The notes under the pieces are model-generated. The model was not told where the DNA came from. It did no database searches and saw only the letters and a program-made list of their open reading frames with translations. Of a stretch of 64,000 bases of DNA, positions 43,151 through 51,847 are shown piece after piece. Where the stretch lies: positions 1-64,000 of the forward strand of contig DASPMP010000141.1 of the NCBI GenBank assembly GCA_035626995.1, given 5' to 3'. Each line of letters opens with the position of its first letter. Position 1 is the stretch's first letter. The position numbers and the translations under genes are program-made. The stretch is from DASPMP01 sp035626995. GTDB taxonomy: Bacteria > Gemmatimonadota > Gemmatimonadetes > Gemmatimonadales > Gemmatimonadaceae.

Positions 43151-43360
43151 CGTTGGCCGTCAGCACTTAGCCGTAAGCAGTTGGCCGTAAGCTCTTGGCA
43201 GTGAGCTCTTGGCAGTGAGCTCTTGGCAGTGAGCTCTTGGCAGTAAGCTCTTGGCAGTAAGCTCTTGGCAGTAAGCTCTTGGCAGTAAGCTCTTGGCGGT
43301 AAGCTCTTGGCAGTAAGCTCTTGGCGGTAAGCTCTTGGCCGTAAGCAGTTCGCCCAAAGC
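43151..43360. repeat. 14-bp tandem array, 15 units, orientation F (array 2, right arm)
   Basis: Fifteen 14-bp units, consensus TCTTGGCAGTAAGC, ending 1 nt before the stop codon of the gamma-glutamyltransferase gene. With the left arm it fills the whole convergent gap of 428 nt. Confidence 0.95.
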
Positions 43361-43361
43361 A

Positions 43362-46253
43362 CTACCAGGCAATTCCCCAGGCCTCGCGGCGGAAGTCGGA
43401 GCCGACCATTCGCGCCTTCGACACCGGGTGGATGACAATCGCCGACGCGCCACCGAACGCCGCGCTCGGCTCCTCCTCGCGAACGGTCAGTCCGCGCGCC
43501 CGCAGTGCGCTCCCAGAGTCAGCCAGGATCCCGACCTCGACGCTCGCGCGCAGCCCGTTCGCCTGCAGACGACGCGCCTCGATCGCCGCCTGCGGCTGCA
43601 TCCCGAACAGGACGATGTTGTTCAGCACCTGCATCAGCGTCTGCGGCTGACCGTCACCGCCGGGTGAGCCGAGCACGATGTAGGGCGAGCCGTCCGGATG
43701 CAGGACCATCGACGGCGCCAGCGTATGGAACGGACGCTTGCCCGGCGCGATGATCTGTGGATGCGCGGGATCGAGTACGAACAGCGCGCCGCGGTTCTGC
43801 AGGGTGATGCCAGTGCCGGGCACCATCCTCCCGCTGCCGAACGACGCGAAGAGACTCTGGATGTACGAGACGACATTCCCGTCCTTGTCCACGACGCAGA
43901 GATACACCGTGTCGCCATCCCCCTCGCGATGCAGGTAGCCGTCCGGGAGGGCAGTGGGTCCGCTGCGAATCTGGGCGGCGATGTCCGCCGCGTAGGACTT
44001 GGACAGCAGCCGGTCGAGCGGGACCTGCACGAACGTGGGATCGGCGATGTGTGCGTCGCGATCGCGATACGCGAACTGCGCCGCGCGCGTGAGCGTGTTG
44101 AGATACTCCGTGCTGTTGTGGCCCATCGCCTTCAGGTCGAACTGCTCGGCGATGTTCAGCAGCTGCAGCGTCGTCGTCCCCTGGGTGGGTGGCGCGAAGG
44201 CGAGCACGCGCAGGCCGTGATACGTCGTCTCGATCGGCTCGCCCCAGGTGGACGTGTGCTTCGCCAGATCGTCCGGCGTCAGGAGCCCGCCTTCCTTCTC
44301 CACGAACGCCGCGATCTGCCGCGCCACGTCTCCCTTGTAGAACGCGGCAGGCCCCTTCGCCGCGATGGCGCGCAGCGTCCGGCCAAGGTCCGCCTGGCGC
44401 AGCAGCGTGCCCACTTCAGGGACGTTGCCGCCGGGCATGAACGTGCGGTTCAGCTCCGGGTCGTTCGTGAGCTTGCGGTTCGCCTCACGGAAGTCCGCGG
44501 CGAGCCGCGGCGTCATCGGGAATCCTTGCTCTGCGTACCTGATTGCCGGCTCGAGCGCCTTCGAGAGCTTGATCGTCCCGAAACGCTGCAGCGCGTCGGC
44601 CCACGCCTGCGGCGCTCCCGGCACGGATACCGAGAGGATCCCCGATTGCGGCACTTCCTTCAGGTTTCTTGATGCGAAGAACGCCGGCGTCGCCTTGCTG
44701 CCGGCGCGCCCGGAGCCATTGAGCGTGTAGACCTTGTTCGTCTTCGCGTCATAATAGATCATGAAGACGTCGCCGCCCGGCCCGTTCATGTGCGGGCGGG
44801 TGACGCTGAGGACACCCGCCATCGTGATCGCCGCGTCGATGGCGTTGCCGCCGCGCCGGAGGACGTCAGCGCCGGCGGCGGTGGCGAGTGGATGGTCGGA
44901 CGAGACGGCTGCCTCGAGCCCCGAGGCCTGCGGCCGGCCCTGCGCGTCGAGTGTCATGGGGAGGAAGGCCAGCGCGATGGCAATGAGGAAGCAGGATTTC
45001 ATGGCAACAAGTTGGCGTCGGGAGAGCGCGAGCGCCACGAGTGGCACCGTCATTGCGCCGGCGAACATCGCGAGCGTGGGATAGTCGAACGCCTGGACCA
45101 CAACTCCGGACAGTGCGCCGGCGGTTGCCGCGCCGACGCCCATCACCAGGTCCGAGAGTCCCTGCGCCGCCGGTCGCATGTCGAGCGACATCGACTGGCT
45201 CAGCAGTGCCGCGCCGGCGACGGTCGCCCCGGACCAGCCGAGTCCCAGAAGGACGAGACCGATCGCGAGCCGCGTCGTGTCATGTCCCGCGGTGCCGGCG
45301 ACGGCGCACGCGGCGATGAGCAGCCCGACGCCACCGAGGATCACCTGGCGCTTGCCGAAGCGATCGGCCAGCCAACCCATGACGGGCGCAAACGCGTACA
45401 TCCCGGCGACGTGCAGGCTCAGCACGATGCCAACGATGCGGAGCATGTCCGCGTGCGCGTGTCCGCCGTCGCGGATGTGTACGGGCGTCATCGCCATGAC
45501 CGCGACCATCACGACATGTCCGACCAGGGCGGCGGCGACGCCGAGGCGGGCGTCGGGGTTCGCGAGCACCGCGGTGAGCGCGGCGCGCATCCCCGGTCGA
45601 TGCGTCGGCGTCGACGCGGCTTTCGCGGCCGTCGGTGCGCCCGACTCGCGCGCGAACAGCAGCGGATCCGGTCGCAGCATCACCGTCAGCAGCACCGCGA
45701 TCAGCACGAACAGAACCGCCGACAGTGCGTAGGGCGCGCCAAGCGTCGGGATGCCGAATGGACTCAGCATGCCCCCCGCCGTGGACGCGAGGTTCGGACC
45801 GACCACACCGCCGAGTGTCGTCGCCCACACCACGATGGCGATGTGGCGGCTGAAGAGGTGCGCGGGCGCGAGGTCGACCGCGGCGTAGCGTGCCTGCATC
45901 CCGGCGGCCATGCCGCCGCCGAAGAGGAAGTATCCGGCGAAGAGGAGCGGCAATGACCGCGTTATCGTGGCGCCGACGACGAGCAGCGCGCCGAGCGCGG
46001 CGACGAGATACGTCCCGGACAAGCTGGGGCGGCGTCCGTGGCGCTGGACGACGCGCGTCGCGGGGATGGCGATGAGTGCGGCTCCCATGACCGCGGCACT
46101 TTGCGCGAGTCCCGACACGCCGACGCTGGCCATGTCCGCGGCGAGGAGGGCGCCGACGGAGCTCCCAATGGCCACCCCGACTCCGCCGGCGACCTGGCTG
46201 ACGAAGAGGAGTCGGAGTGTTCGGCGCTGGACGTCGGAGACGGTGGGATTCAT
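43362..46253 (-). CDS. MFS transporter fused in frame to gamma-glutamyltransferase
   Basis: 963-residue single frame from ATG 46253. Residues 1-417 are a 12-helix major-facilitator transporter: FVSQVAGGVGVAIGSSVGALLA at the start, GWLADRFGKRQVI in the central loop, and SMSLDMRPAAQGLSDLVMGVGAATAG late. Residues 418-963 are a complete gamma-glutamyltransferase beginning with its own Met and signal-like segment (MKSCFLIAIALAFLPMTLDAQG). It has HPLATAAGADVLRRGGNAIDAA, NGPGGDVFM, and the autoprocessing/nucleophile threonine in GDTVYLCVVDKDGN, plus GSPGGDGQPQTLMQVLNN near the end. No stop separates the halves; the junction holds ATGA, suggesting a former overlapping pair joined by an indel or a sequencing error. 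A true fusion would place the GGT domain in the periplasm. Confidence 0.85.
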   Translation of the reverse strand: MNPTVSDVQRRTLRLLFVSQVAGGVGVAIGSSVGALLAADMASVGVSGLAQSAAVMGAALIAIPATRVVQRHGRRPSLSGTYLVAALGALLVVGATITRSLPLLFAGYFLFGGGMAAGMQARYAAVDLAPAHLFSRHIAIVVWATTLGGVVGPNLASTAGGMLSPFGIPTLGAPYALSAVLFVLIAVLLTVMLRPDPLLFARESGAPTAAKAASTPTHRPGMRAALTAVLANPDARLGVAAALVGHVVMVAVMAMTPVHIRDGGHAHADMLRIVGIVLSLHVAGMYAFAPVMGWLADRFGKRQVILGGVGLLIAACAVAGTAGHDTTRLAIGLVLLGLGWSGATVAGAALLSQSMSLDMRPAAQGLSDLVMGVGAATAGALSGVVVQAFDYPTLAMFAGAMTVPLVALALSRRQLVAMKSCFLIAIALAFLPMTLDAQGRPQASGLEAAVSSDHPLATAAGADVLRRGGNAIDAAITMAGVLSVTRPHMNGPGGDVFMIYYDAKTNKVYTLNGSGRAGSKATPAFFASRNLKEVPQSGILSVSVPGAPQAWADALQRFGTIKLSKALEPAIRYAEQGFPMTPRLAADFREANRKLTNDPELNRTFMPGGNVPEVGTLLRQADLGRTLRAIAAKGPAAFYKGDVARQIAAFVEKEGGLLTPDDLAKHTSTWGEPIETTYHGLRVLAFAPPTQGTTTLQLLNIAEQFDLKAMGHNSTEYLNTLTRAAQFAYRDRDAHIADPTFVQVPLDRLLSKSYAADIAAQIRSGPTALPDGYLHREGDGDTVYLCVVDKDGNVVSYIQSLFASFGSGRMVPGTGITLQNRGALFVLDPAHPQIIAPGKRPFHTLAPSMVLHPDGSPYIVLGSPGGDGQPQTLMQVLNNIVLFGMQPQAAIEARRLQANGLRASVEVGILADSGSALRARGLTVREEEPSAAFGGASAIVIHPVSKARMVGSDFRREAWGIAW
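45000..45002 (-). other. Internal ATG at the MFS/GGT junction
   Basis: This ATG starts residue 418 of the fused frame and would give a free 546-residue gamma-glutamyltransferase with its own signal segment. The next base makes ATGA, the overlap arrangement used between other gene pairs in this window (17711, 19375, 39285). Confidence 0.6.
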
Positions 46254-46269
46254 AGCGGATACTATAATG

Positions 46270-46324
46270 GCCTCGGCTCTCGGCTTTCGGCTTTCGGCTC
46301 TCGGCTCTCGGCTCTCGGCCTCGG
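46270..46324. repeat. 7-bp GCTCTCG tandem array
   Basis: Six clear 7-bp units (46276-46317: GCTCTCG and GCTTTCG) with GCCTCGG flanks. The array ends exactly at the stop codon (46325-46327) of the upstream gene on the minus strand and lies before the MFS-GGT start. Confidence 0.85.
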
Positions 46325-46813
46325 CTAACGCGAATACACGCGCTGCCACCGGGGAATGGCTTTGCCCACCAGCGCGCCGACGAACCAGCCGATCGCAGTG
46401 CCGCCCGCGGCACCAAGCGCCATGGCGCCCCATTCTTCGCCCCCTGCCGACTGTCCGCCCTCGGCGGCGCCGACGTAGACGGCGGCCACCGCCACTGCGC
46501 CGAGGAGGCCGAGTGTGACCATGCCGACGTTCGATCCCACGCGCTCGAAGTTGCCCCGCCGCCACAGTGTGTCGATCGCGCTGATCCGGATGCCAACCGG
46601 GTTGCTTGCCGCCCCGAGAAAGAGCGAGTCCACCCCGGTTCGCTGTACCCGTCCCGCGTAACGATTGCCGGAAAGTGAGACGCGGACGTCCTGCCCGATC
46701 TGCACGCCGCGCGTCGGGTGGAAGATGACGCTGTCAGCGGTCGTCTGTGCGCCGAGGGAGGACGCCACAACCAGCGCGAGCGCCTGCGCCGCTAATCCGA
46801 GTGGGCAGTTCAA
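46325..46813 (-). CDS. Hypothetical exported protein with glycine-zipper-like C-terminus
   Basis: 162 residues. The likely start is TTG 46813, with GAGGAG close upstream (3-nt spacing, so the start is uncertain). A signal segment ends near SSLGAQ. A small beta-rich part follows (RGVQIGQDVRVSLSGNRYAGRVQRTGVDSLFLG), similar to the short sheet domains seen in many exported proteins of this genome. The last ~70 residues contain two Gly/Ala-rich hydrophobic helices (MVTLGLLGAVAVAAVYVGAAEGG and AMALGAAGGTAIGWFVGALVG). I recognise no named family. It lies directly upstream of the MFS-GGT gene on the same strand. Confidence 0.65.
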   Translation of the reverse strand: MNCPLGLAAQALALVVASSLGAQTTADSVIFHPTRGVQIGQDVRVSLSGNRYAGRVQRTGVDSLFLGAASNPVGIRISAIDTLWRRGNFERVGSNVGMVTLGLLGAVAVAAVYVGAAEGGQSAGGEEWGAMALGAAGGTAIGWFVGALVGKAIPRWQRVYSR

Positions 46814-46914
46814 ATGCTCCTCGCAGTCCGGTAGTCAGTGATTCCTGCCTTGAACATGCAGCGCCTGCGTCAGCCGTGGGAGGTCGCCGCAGTACCAGGC
46901 ACGCTGCCGATGGC

Positions 46915-46961
46915 GTGGTCATAAAACTTGGACAAGTGAGTTGTCACAGTTTTGTGACCAC
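46915..46961. promoter_or_regulatory. Inverted repeat with 21-bp arms upstream of the 46325 gene
   Basis: The left arm starts GTGGTCATAAAACTTGG and the right arm ends TTTTGTGACCAC; the arms pair over about 21 bp with few mismatches around a 5-nt loop. The right arm alone holds GTCACA-N4-TGTGAC. It lies about 100 nt upstream of the 46325-46813 gene and 148 nt after the kinase stop. A half-site copy occurs at 62779. Operator or terminator roles are both possible. The surrounding 295-nt gap shows no gene. Confidence 0.55.
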
Positions 46962-47108
46962 ACCAGCGCTGGGACGGGCGGACGCTACCGGAGATCGCGG
47001 TGCAGGGAACATTTCCGACGCGAACGCACGACCTGAAAGAGCTGCTCGAGCGCATGCCGCCGCGACTGCGCGACGATGGAGGAAGCCCGCCGCGCGCTCG
47101 CCGCCGCC

Positions 47109-50100
47109 CTACTGATTCGTGCGATTCAGCCGGGCGATCCGCGCACGCGCGTCCGCCACGCGCGGCTGGAGCTCCGCGTCCGCGCCCGCCCACAGGTCCA
47201 CGAAGCGACCGTAATACTCGGTCGAGCGCTTCGTGTCAGTCCCCTCATACAGCTGCCCCAGGCGATACAGCACTGGCCCCAGCCAGATACGATCGATGAC
47301 CGGCCCGCCCGTGCCAGACTCCTCCACATACTCCGTCAGGTAGGCGCGCGCGGAATCGGCGCGACCGGCCCGATCCAGGAACAGGCCGATGAAGAGCGGT
47401 GTGCACGACGTACAGTTCCCGGTCGGCAGCCCATCCGCCTCGGCGTCGCCACGGCGCATGAAGGCCACCGCGCTGTCGGTCTTCCCCTCGGCGTCGGCAA
47501 TCAATGCGCGCAGGCGCATCGACTGCACGGCCTGCTGCGCACGCTCCCGCGCGTCGAGCCGCGCTTCGTACTGCGCATAAAGCTGGCGCGCCTTCGCAGG
47601 CTGCCCCATACGGGCATATCCGAACGCCAGCCAGAAGCTGCGGTCCGCGGTCACCGGCAGGCTCGCCGGATTGCGCGCACGAAGTGAGGCGTCGAGGGCA
47701 GCGAGTCCCCGAGCCGGGTTGCCGCGCAGCTCCCCGTCCACCATGGCGCGAAAGAACGCGACGTCGTGCGGGCTCACCGTGTCGCCCCGCACGCGCGCCT
47801 TGGCCTCGTTCACCTGCGCGTAGCGTCGCTCGGCTTCGCGCAGCCGTCCGCGCAGAATGGCGATGCTCACCATGCGGTCCTGGGAGCCCACCGCGGCGCG
47901 CGGCGATGCCGTGTCCGCGTGCGTGCGCGCGAGGCGCTCAGCGGCGTCGTAGTCACCCCGGAACCACAGGTCCACGAACCGCATCAGCGTCGTGGGGAAG
48001 GGCACCTTGTTCGCCACCATCCCGGCGACCACCGAGTCGAACGACGCATGGCGGCCCATGCGCGTGAACAGGTCGGCGATGTTGGCCAGGAGCGTGCCGT
48101 TGAGCGGATCGTCACGCAACGCCAGTCGGTACGCGGCTTCCGCCCCTGCATAATCACGCGTGTCCCCGAGCGTCACGCCGAGGGAGTTGGCGGCGTCGAG
48201 GTTCGACGAGTCCAGCTCGATCGCGCGGCGAAAGGCAGGGATCGCCTTGGTGCGGTCGGGGGACGCCGTCATGTAGTACGCGCCCTCGACGTTGTACCGC
48301 TCCCGCTCGGGCAGACGGTCGCGCAGCTGGAAGGCCGTCGTCATCGCCGAATCCGCCTGCGCCTGGCGCACGCTGCCACCCATCGTCAGCAGCGAATACG
48401 CCAGCTGCACATGCGCCATCGCGAAGGTGCTGTCCTGCCGGATGGCTTCCCGGAAGTACTGGACCGCGGTGGGATAGTCGCCCTGCACGTCGTTCGCGTA
48501 CAGGCCGGCGGTGTAGCTCCGCAACGCCGCCAGCGACGCCGTGCTCACCTGGTCGAATCGCGGCGCCTCGCGCACGGTCTTGAGCGACTCACCGATCCGG
48601 CCGCGCAGCTCCTTCGTGAGACGATCCACGGTCGGGATCAGGTCACCCGCATCGCTGGCCGATTCGCGGAACGACGCCAGCTCGTCGCCATTCTCGGCGG
48701 CCACGAGCCGCGCGGTGAGGATGTAGCCGGTGCCCGCCTGGACCACGCTGCCCGTCACCACGGCCTTGGCTCCCGCGCGCTGCGCGATCTCGCGCGACGT
48801 GGCCAGGTCGATGCGCGCGCCGTCGGGACGCTGCATCTGCTCCAGCGCGGCGACGACGGCGCTCGTCGGCACCATGCGCACGGCCCGGCTCTGCGACAGG
48901 TTGGTGCGCACGGCTTCAGCGATCGTCGAGCCGAGGGACGAGTCCGCGCCCGGTGCGTCGAACGCGGTGACGAACACCTTGTCGCGCGCGGTCAGCTTGC
49001 CCGATGCGAGCAGCGATCCGAAGGGACCGACGCCGAGCGCGCGCATGGTCATGAAACCGGCGACGAGCAGCGCGAAGACGATCACGGCCGCAATGCCACC
49101 GCGCATCGTGCGCTGCCACGAGAGGTGCGGGCTCGCCTTCATGGCGATGGTCGCCATGGTGCCGTGTGCTGTCGCGAGCGATGGCGTGCCGCCGGGTGTA
49201 TACGTGGGCGTCGCCCTCGCCATGCGGAGCGACACGTACTGCGTGTACGCGGTGAACAAAATCACCGGCAGGCCGAGCGCCATCACGATCAAGGCGCCGG
49301 TGAGCACCCAGTCCGGGAGACCGATGGCGATGATGGCCGCGCGCGCGACGATGAACACCGCGAGGAAGGCGAGCGCATAGACGAGCAGCGCGCGCTGCAG
49401 CATCGATCGGCCGCCGATGAGCAGCGCGGGCATGGCTGCCTGCGCTGCCGATGGCGACGCGACGGCCTCGAGCCGACGCAGCAACTCGACGGCATTCTGT
49501 GGGCGCGCATCGGCGTCCTTCTCCAGACACTGCGCGATGAGCGACGCCAGCACCGGCGGGCAGTCCGGCCGGAGCTCCGTGACCGGCTTCGGCGCCTCGC
49601 TCATGTGCGCGACCATGAGCTTGTGCGGCGCGAGGCCATGGAAGGGTGGCTGTCCCGCGAGCAGCTCGTACGCGACGCAGCCGAACGCGTAGATGTCGGC
49701 GCGGTGGTCCGTGGCAGGGTCGCCCGCCGCCTGTTCCGGCGCCATGTAGGCGGGCGTCCCCACCGCGGTGCCGAGCTGCGTGAGCGTCGCGCCCTTGGTC
49801 GACTCGGCGGCGGCCGCGATGGCCTTGGCGATGCCGAAGTCCGTGACGACCGCCGTGTGTCCCGAGAGCAGGACGTTGTCCGGCTTGATGTCGCGGTGCA
49901 CCACGCCATGCTCGTGCGCGTACGCCAGCGCGCGGGACACGTCGCGGAGGATGCTCACCGCATCGGCGGTGGACATGGGCCCCTGGCTGAGCCGTGCGCG
50001 CAGGCTTTCGCCTTCTATATAAGGCATGGTGTAGTACGGCAGCCCGTCCAGCTCCCCGGCGGCGAGCACCGGGACGATGTTGGCCTGCTGGAGCGATGCG

Positions 50101-50300
50101 GCGACGCGGATCTCGCGCTCGAAGCGGCCGGTGGACATCGCAGCCGCGAGCTCCGGGGAGAGCATCTTGACCACGACCTTGCGGCCGAGCCGATGCTCTT
50201 CGGCGACGAAGACCGTGGACATCCCGCCGCCGCCCAACTCGCGCTCGATGGTGTAGCTGCCGGAGAGCGACTGCTGGGCGCGGGCGCGCAGGTCCGACAT
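47109..50300 (-). CDS. Membrane-linked Ser/Thr protein kinase with C-terminal TPR-like repeats
   Basis: 1,063 residues. The kinase domain occupies about 16-275: P-loop GGGGMSTVF (23-31), ATP lysine Lys45, catalytic loop HRDIKPDN (135-142, Asp137), DFG 154-156, and TPAYMAPEQ in the activation segment. Hydrophobic helices follow near 300-360 and at about 403-425, so the sensor part is probably outside the membrane. A CsgG/TolB-like section (VRTNLSQSRAVRMVPTSAVVAALEQ, AKAVVTGSVVQ) precedes a long helical-repeat region with TPR character (YFREAIRQDSTFAMAHVQLAY, SLGVTLGDTRDYAGAEAAYRLALRDDP). This layout is common in Gemmatimonadota and Acidobacteria. No cognate phosphatase adjoins it except the SpoIIE-type gene upstream on the same strand. 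Confidence 0.93.
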   Translation of the reverse strand: MSDLRARAQQSLSGSYTIERELGGGGMSTVFVAEEHRLGRKVVVKMLSPELAAAMSTGRFEREIRVAASLQQANIVPVLAAGELDGLPYYTMPYIEGESLRARLSQGPMSTADAVSILRDVSRALAYAHEHGVVHRDIKPDNVLLSGHTAVVTDFGIAKAIAAAAESTKGATLTQLGTAVGTPAYMAPEQAAGDPATDHRADIYAFGCVAYELLAGQPPFHGLAPHKLMVAHMSEAPKPVTELRPDCPPVLASLIAQCLEKDADARPQNAVELLRRLEAVASPSAAQAAMPALLIGGRSMLQRALLVYALAFLAVFIVARAAIIAIGLPDWVLTGALIVMALGLPVILFTAYTQYVSLRMARATPTYTPGGTPSLATAHGTMATIAMKASPHLSWQRTMRGGIAAVIVFALLVAGFMTMRALGVGPFGSLLASGKLTARDKVFVTAFDAPGADSSLGSTIAEAVRTNLSQSRAVRMVPTSAVVAALEQMQRPDGARIDLATSREIAQRAGAKAVVTGSVVQAGTGYILTARLVAAENGDELASFRESASDAGDLIPTVDRLTKELRGRIGESLKTVREAPRFDQVSTASLAALRSYTAGLYANDVQGDYPTAVQYFREAIRQDSTFAMAHVQLAYSLLTMGGSVRQAQADSAMTTAFQLRDRLPERERYNVEGAYYMTASPDRTKAIPAFRRAIELDSSNLDAANSLGVTLGDTRDYAGAEAAYRLALRDDPLNGTLLANIADLFTRMGRHASFDSVVAGMVANKVPFPTTLMRFVDLWFRGDYDAAERLARTHADTASPRAAVGSQDRMVSIAILRGRLREAERRYAQVNEAKARVRGDTVSPHDVAFFRAMVDGELRGNPARGLAALDASLRARNPASLPVTADRSFWLAFGYARMGQPAKARQLYAQYEARLDARERAQQAVQSMRLRALIADAEGKTDSAVAFMRRGDAEADGLPTGNCTSCTPLFIGLFLDRAGRADSARAYLTEYVEESGTGGPVIDRIWLGPVLYRLGQLYEGTDTKRSTEYYGRFVDLWAGADAELQPRVADARARIARLNRTNQ

Positions 50301-50361
50301 TCAGGCCTTTCGAGGAGGTGGGGCGGGCGGGGACGACCGGCAGGAATGTACGGCGGGGAAG

Positions 50362-50447
50362 GCCTGACGGCCAAGCGCTTACTGCCAAACGGCTAACCGC
50401 CAAGAGCTAACCGCCAAGAGCTAAGGGCCAAGTGCCTGACGGCCAAG
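50362..50447. repeat. 14-bp repeat array, ~6 units, orientation R (array 3, left arm)
   Basis: About six degenerate 14-15-bp units of the type CTAACCGCCAAGAG. They lie 62 nt upstream of the kinase start codon. Confidence 0.85.
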
Positions 50448-50459
50448 AGCTCAGGGCGC

Positions 50460-50599
50460 CGTTGGCAGTAAGCTATTGGCCGTAAGCCGTTGGCAGTAAG
50501 CCGTTGGCCGTAAGCTCTTGGCAGTAAGCTCTTGGCAGTAAGCTCTTGGCAGCAAGCTCTTGGCCGTAAGCTCTTGGCAGCAAGCTCTTGGCCGTAAGC
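50460..50599. repeat. 14-bp tandem array, 10 units, orientation F (array 3, right arm)
   Basis: Ten 14-bp units, consensus TCTTGGCAGTAAGC with CGTTGGCCGTAAGC variants. It ends 3 nt before the stop codon of the SpoIIE-type phosphatase gene. It opposes the left arm as in arrays 1 and 2. Confidence 0.95.
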
Positions 50600-50602
50600 C
50601 GA

Positions 50603-51847
50603 CTACTCCCGAGTCGCGGCGAGCACCGTCAGGTCATCGTGCGGTTCGGCCTGGCCCTCGAACGCTTTCACCGCGCCCCACAATTCTCGCACGAGATCCG
50701 GCGCCGACGTCGGGCCGAGCCCGCGCACCAGCTCGCGCAACCGCTCGCCGCCGAAGGACTCGTCCGTTGGACTCCGTGCTTCCACCACCCCGTCGGTGAA
50801 CGCGAGAAAGCTCTCGCCGATCTCCAGCTTCGCCTCCGCGGCCCGGAAGTCTGCGTCCGGGATGATGCCGAGCGCCGGACCGGTGGGCCGCAGCTCCCTG
50901 ATGCCACTCCGCCCGACGATCAGCGCGGGTTCATGACCCGCGTTGACATAATCGAGCGATCCGTCGAGCGGATCGAGCACCGCGAGGAAGACGGTGGCAA
51001 ACATGTTCGTGCGCCCGTGCAGCACGGCGATGTAGTTGTTCGTGAACTGCGCCACTCGCGTCAACAGGTCGGCGGGTGACGCGCGCTCCACCGCCTGCAT
51101 CACCAGGGTATGGCGGCCGCCGATCATCTGGATCGCTCCCCCGCCCACCGGATCTGCGGACGCGCGGATCAGGCTGCGGAACAGCGCCATGAACAGTGCC
51201 GCGCCAACGCCCTTGTCGCACACGTCACCCAGCACGAGCACGATCCTGCCGGACGGCAGCTGGAAGGCATCGTAGAAATCGCCCGATACCTGGCGCGCCG
51301 CGTCCAGCATCGCGGCGAGCGTCACCCCCGGCACCACCGGAAGCGATTCCGGGAGGAAGTCCCGCTGGATCTTCCGCGCGACGTCCATGTCGCGCCGGAG
51401 ATGCTGGTTGTCCAGCAGGCCGCGACGATCCAGCGCGGCGTTCACACGCGCGCGCAACATCGCGGGCCCGAACCGCGCCGGAAGGCAATCGTCGGCGCCG
51501 CCGGTGAGGCACCGCTCCACCGCGTCGACGTCGTCGACGTCGCCGGCATCCGATATCACCAGCACCGGCATGCCGGACAGGTGCGGGTCGCGTCGCAGCG
51601 CCTCGACGAACCGCACCGCGCCCATCCCCGGCACGCCGACATCCAGCAGGACGAGCTCGAACCGGTCCGCGCGCAGGCGATCGAGCGCGTCATCGGCATT
51701 CGCGACCGTCCAGACGAAGTACCCTTCCTCCTCCACCAGGCGCACCAGGCCACCAGCGTCGGAACGCTCGCGCCCGATGAGCAGCGCCTTTCTCGGGACG
51801 CGCAGGGTGGTCTGCGTCCCCTGCATCGGCACCGGCGCCGCGGTCAT
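50603..51847 (-). CDS. Response-regulator receiver plus SpoIIE/RsbU-type PP2C phosphatase
   Basis: 414 residues. The N-terminal receiver domain (20-145) has its likely phospho-acceptor at Asp69 (LVLLDVGVPG). A short helical linker (DVARKIQRDFLPESLP), typical of RsbU-like proteins, leads to a SpoIIE phosphatase domain (about 165-410) with metal-site aspartates in SGDFYDAF and GDVCDKG and the late FTDGVVEA motif. It would dephosphorylate a STAS-domain antagonist such as the one encoded at 58233, completing a partner-switching circuit. Its start overlaps the stop of the PrsW-like gene (ATGA, 51844). Confidence 0.92.
   Translation of the reverse strand: MTAAPVPMQGTQTTLRVPRKALLIGRERSDAGGLVRLVEEEGYFVWTVANADDALDRLRADRFELVLLDVGVPGMGAVRFVEALRRDPHLSGMPVLVISDAGDVDDVDAVERCLTGGADDCLPARFGPAMLRARVNAALDRRGLLDNQHLRRDMDVARKIQRDFLPESLPVVPGVTLAAMLDAARQVSGDFYDAFQLPSGRIVLVLGDVCDKGVGAALFMALFRSLIRASADPVGGGAIQMIGGRHTLVMQAVERASPADLLTRVAQFTNNYIAVLHGRTNMFATVFLAVLDPLDGSLDYVNAGHEPALIVGRSGIRELRPTGPALGIIPDADFRAAEAKLEIGESFLAFTDGVVEARSPTDESFGGERLRELVRGLGPTSAPDLVRELWGAVKAFEGQAEPHDDLTVLAATRE

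Noticed and set aside
41561..43360. CRISPR array
   Set aside because: The units are 14 bp, contiguous and without spacers; no cas genes are nearby.
46254..46565. N-terminal extension of the MFS-GGT frame
   Set aside because: It reads through the 7-bp repeat array and the end of the 46325 gene in another frame; ATG 46253 begins the normal MFS N-terminus.
47766..50396. 876-residue plus-strand frame opposite the kinase gene
   Set aside because: Antisense to a well-supported kinase-TPR gene, composition is Arg/His/Gly/Asp-rich without domains.
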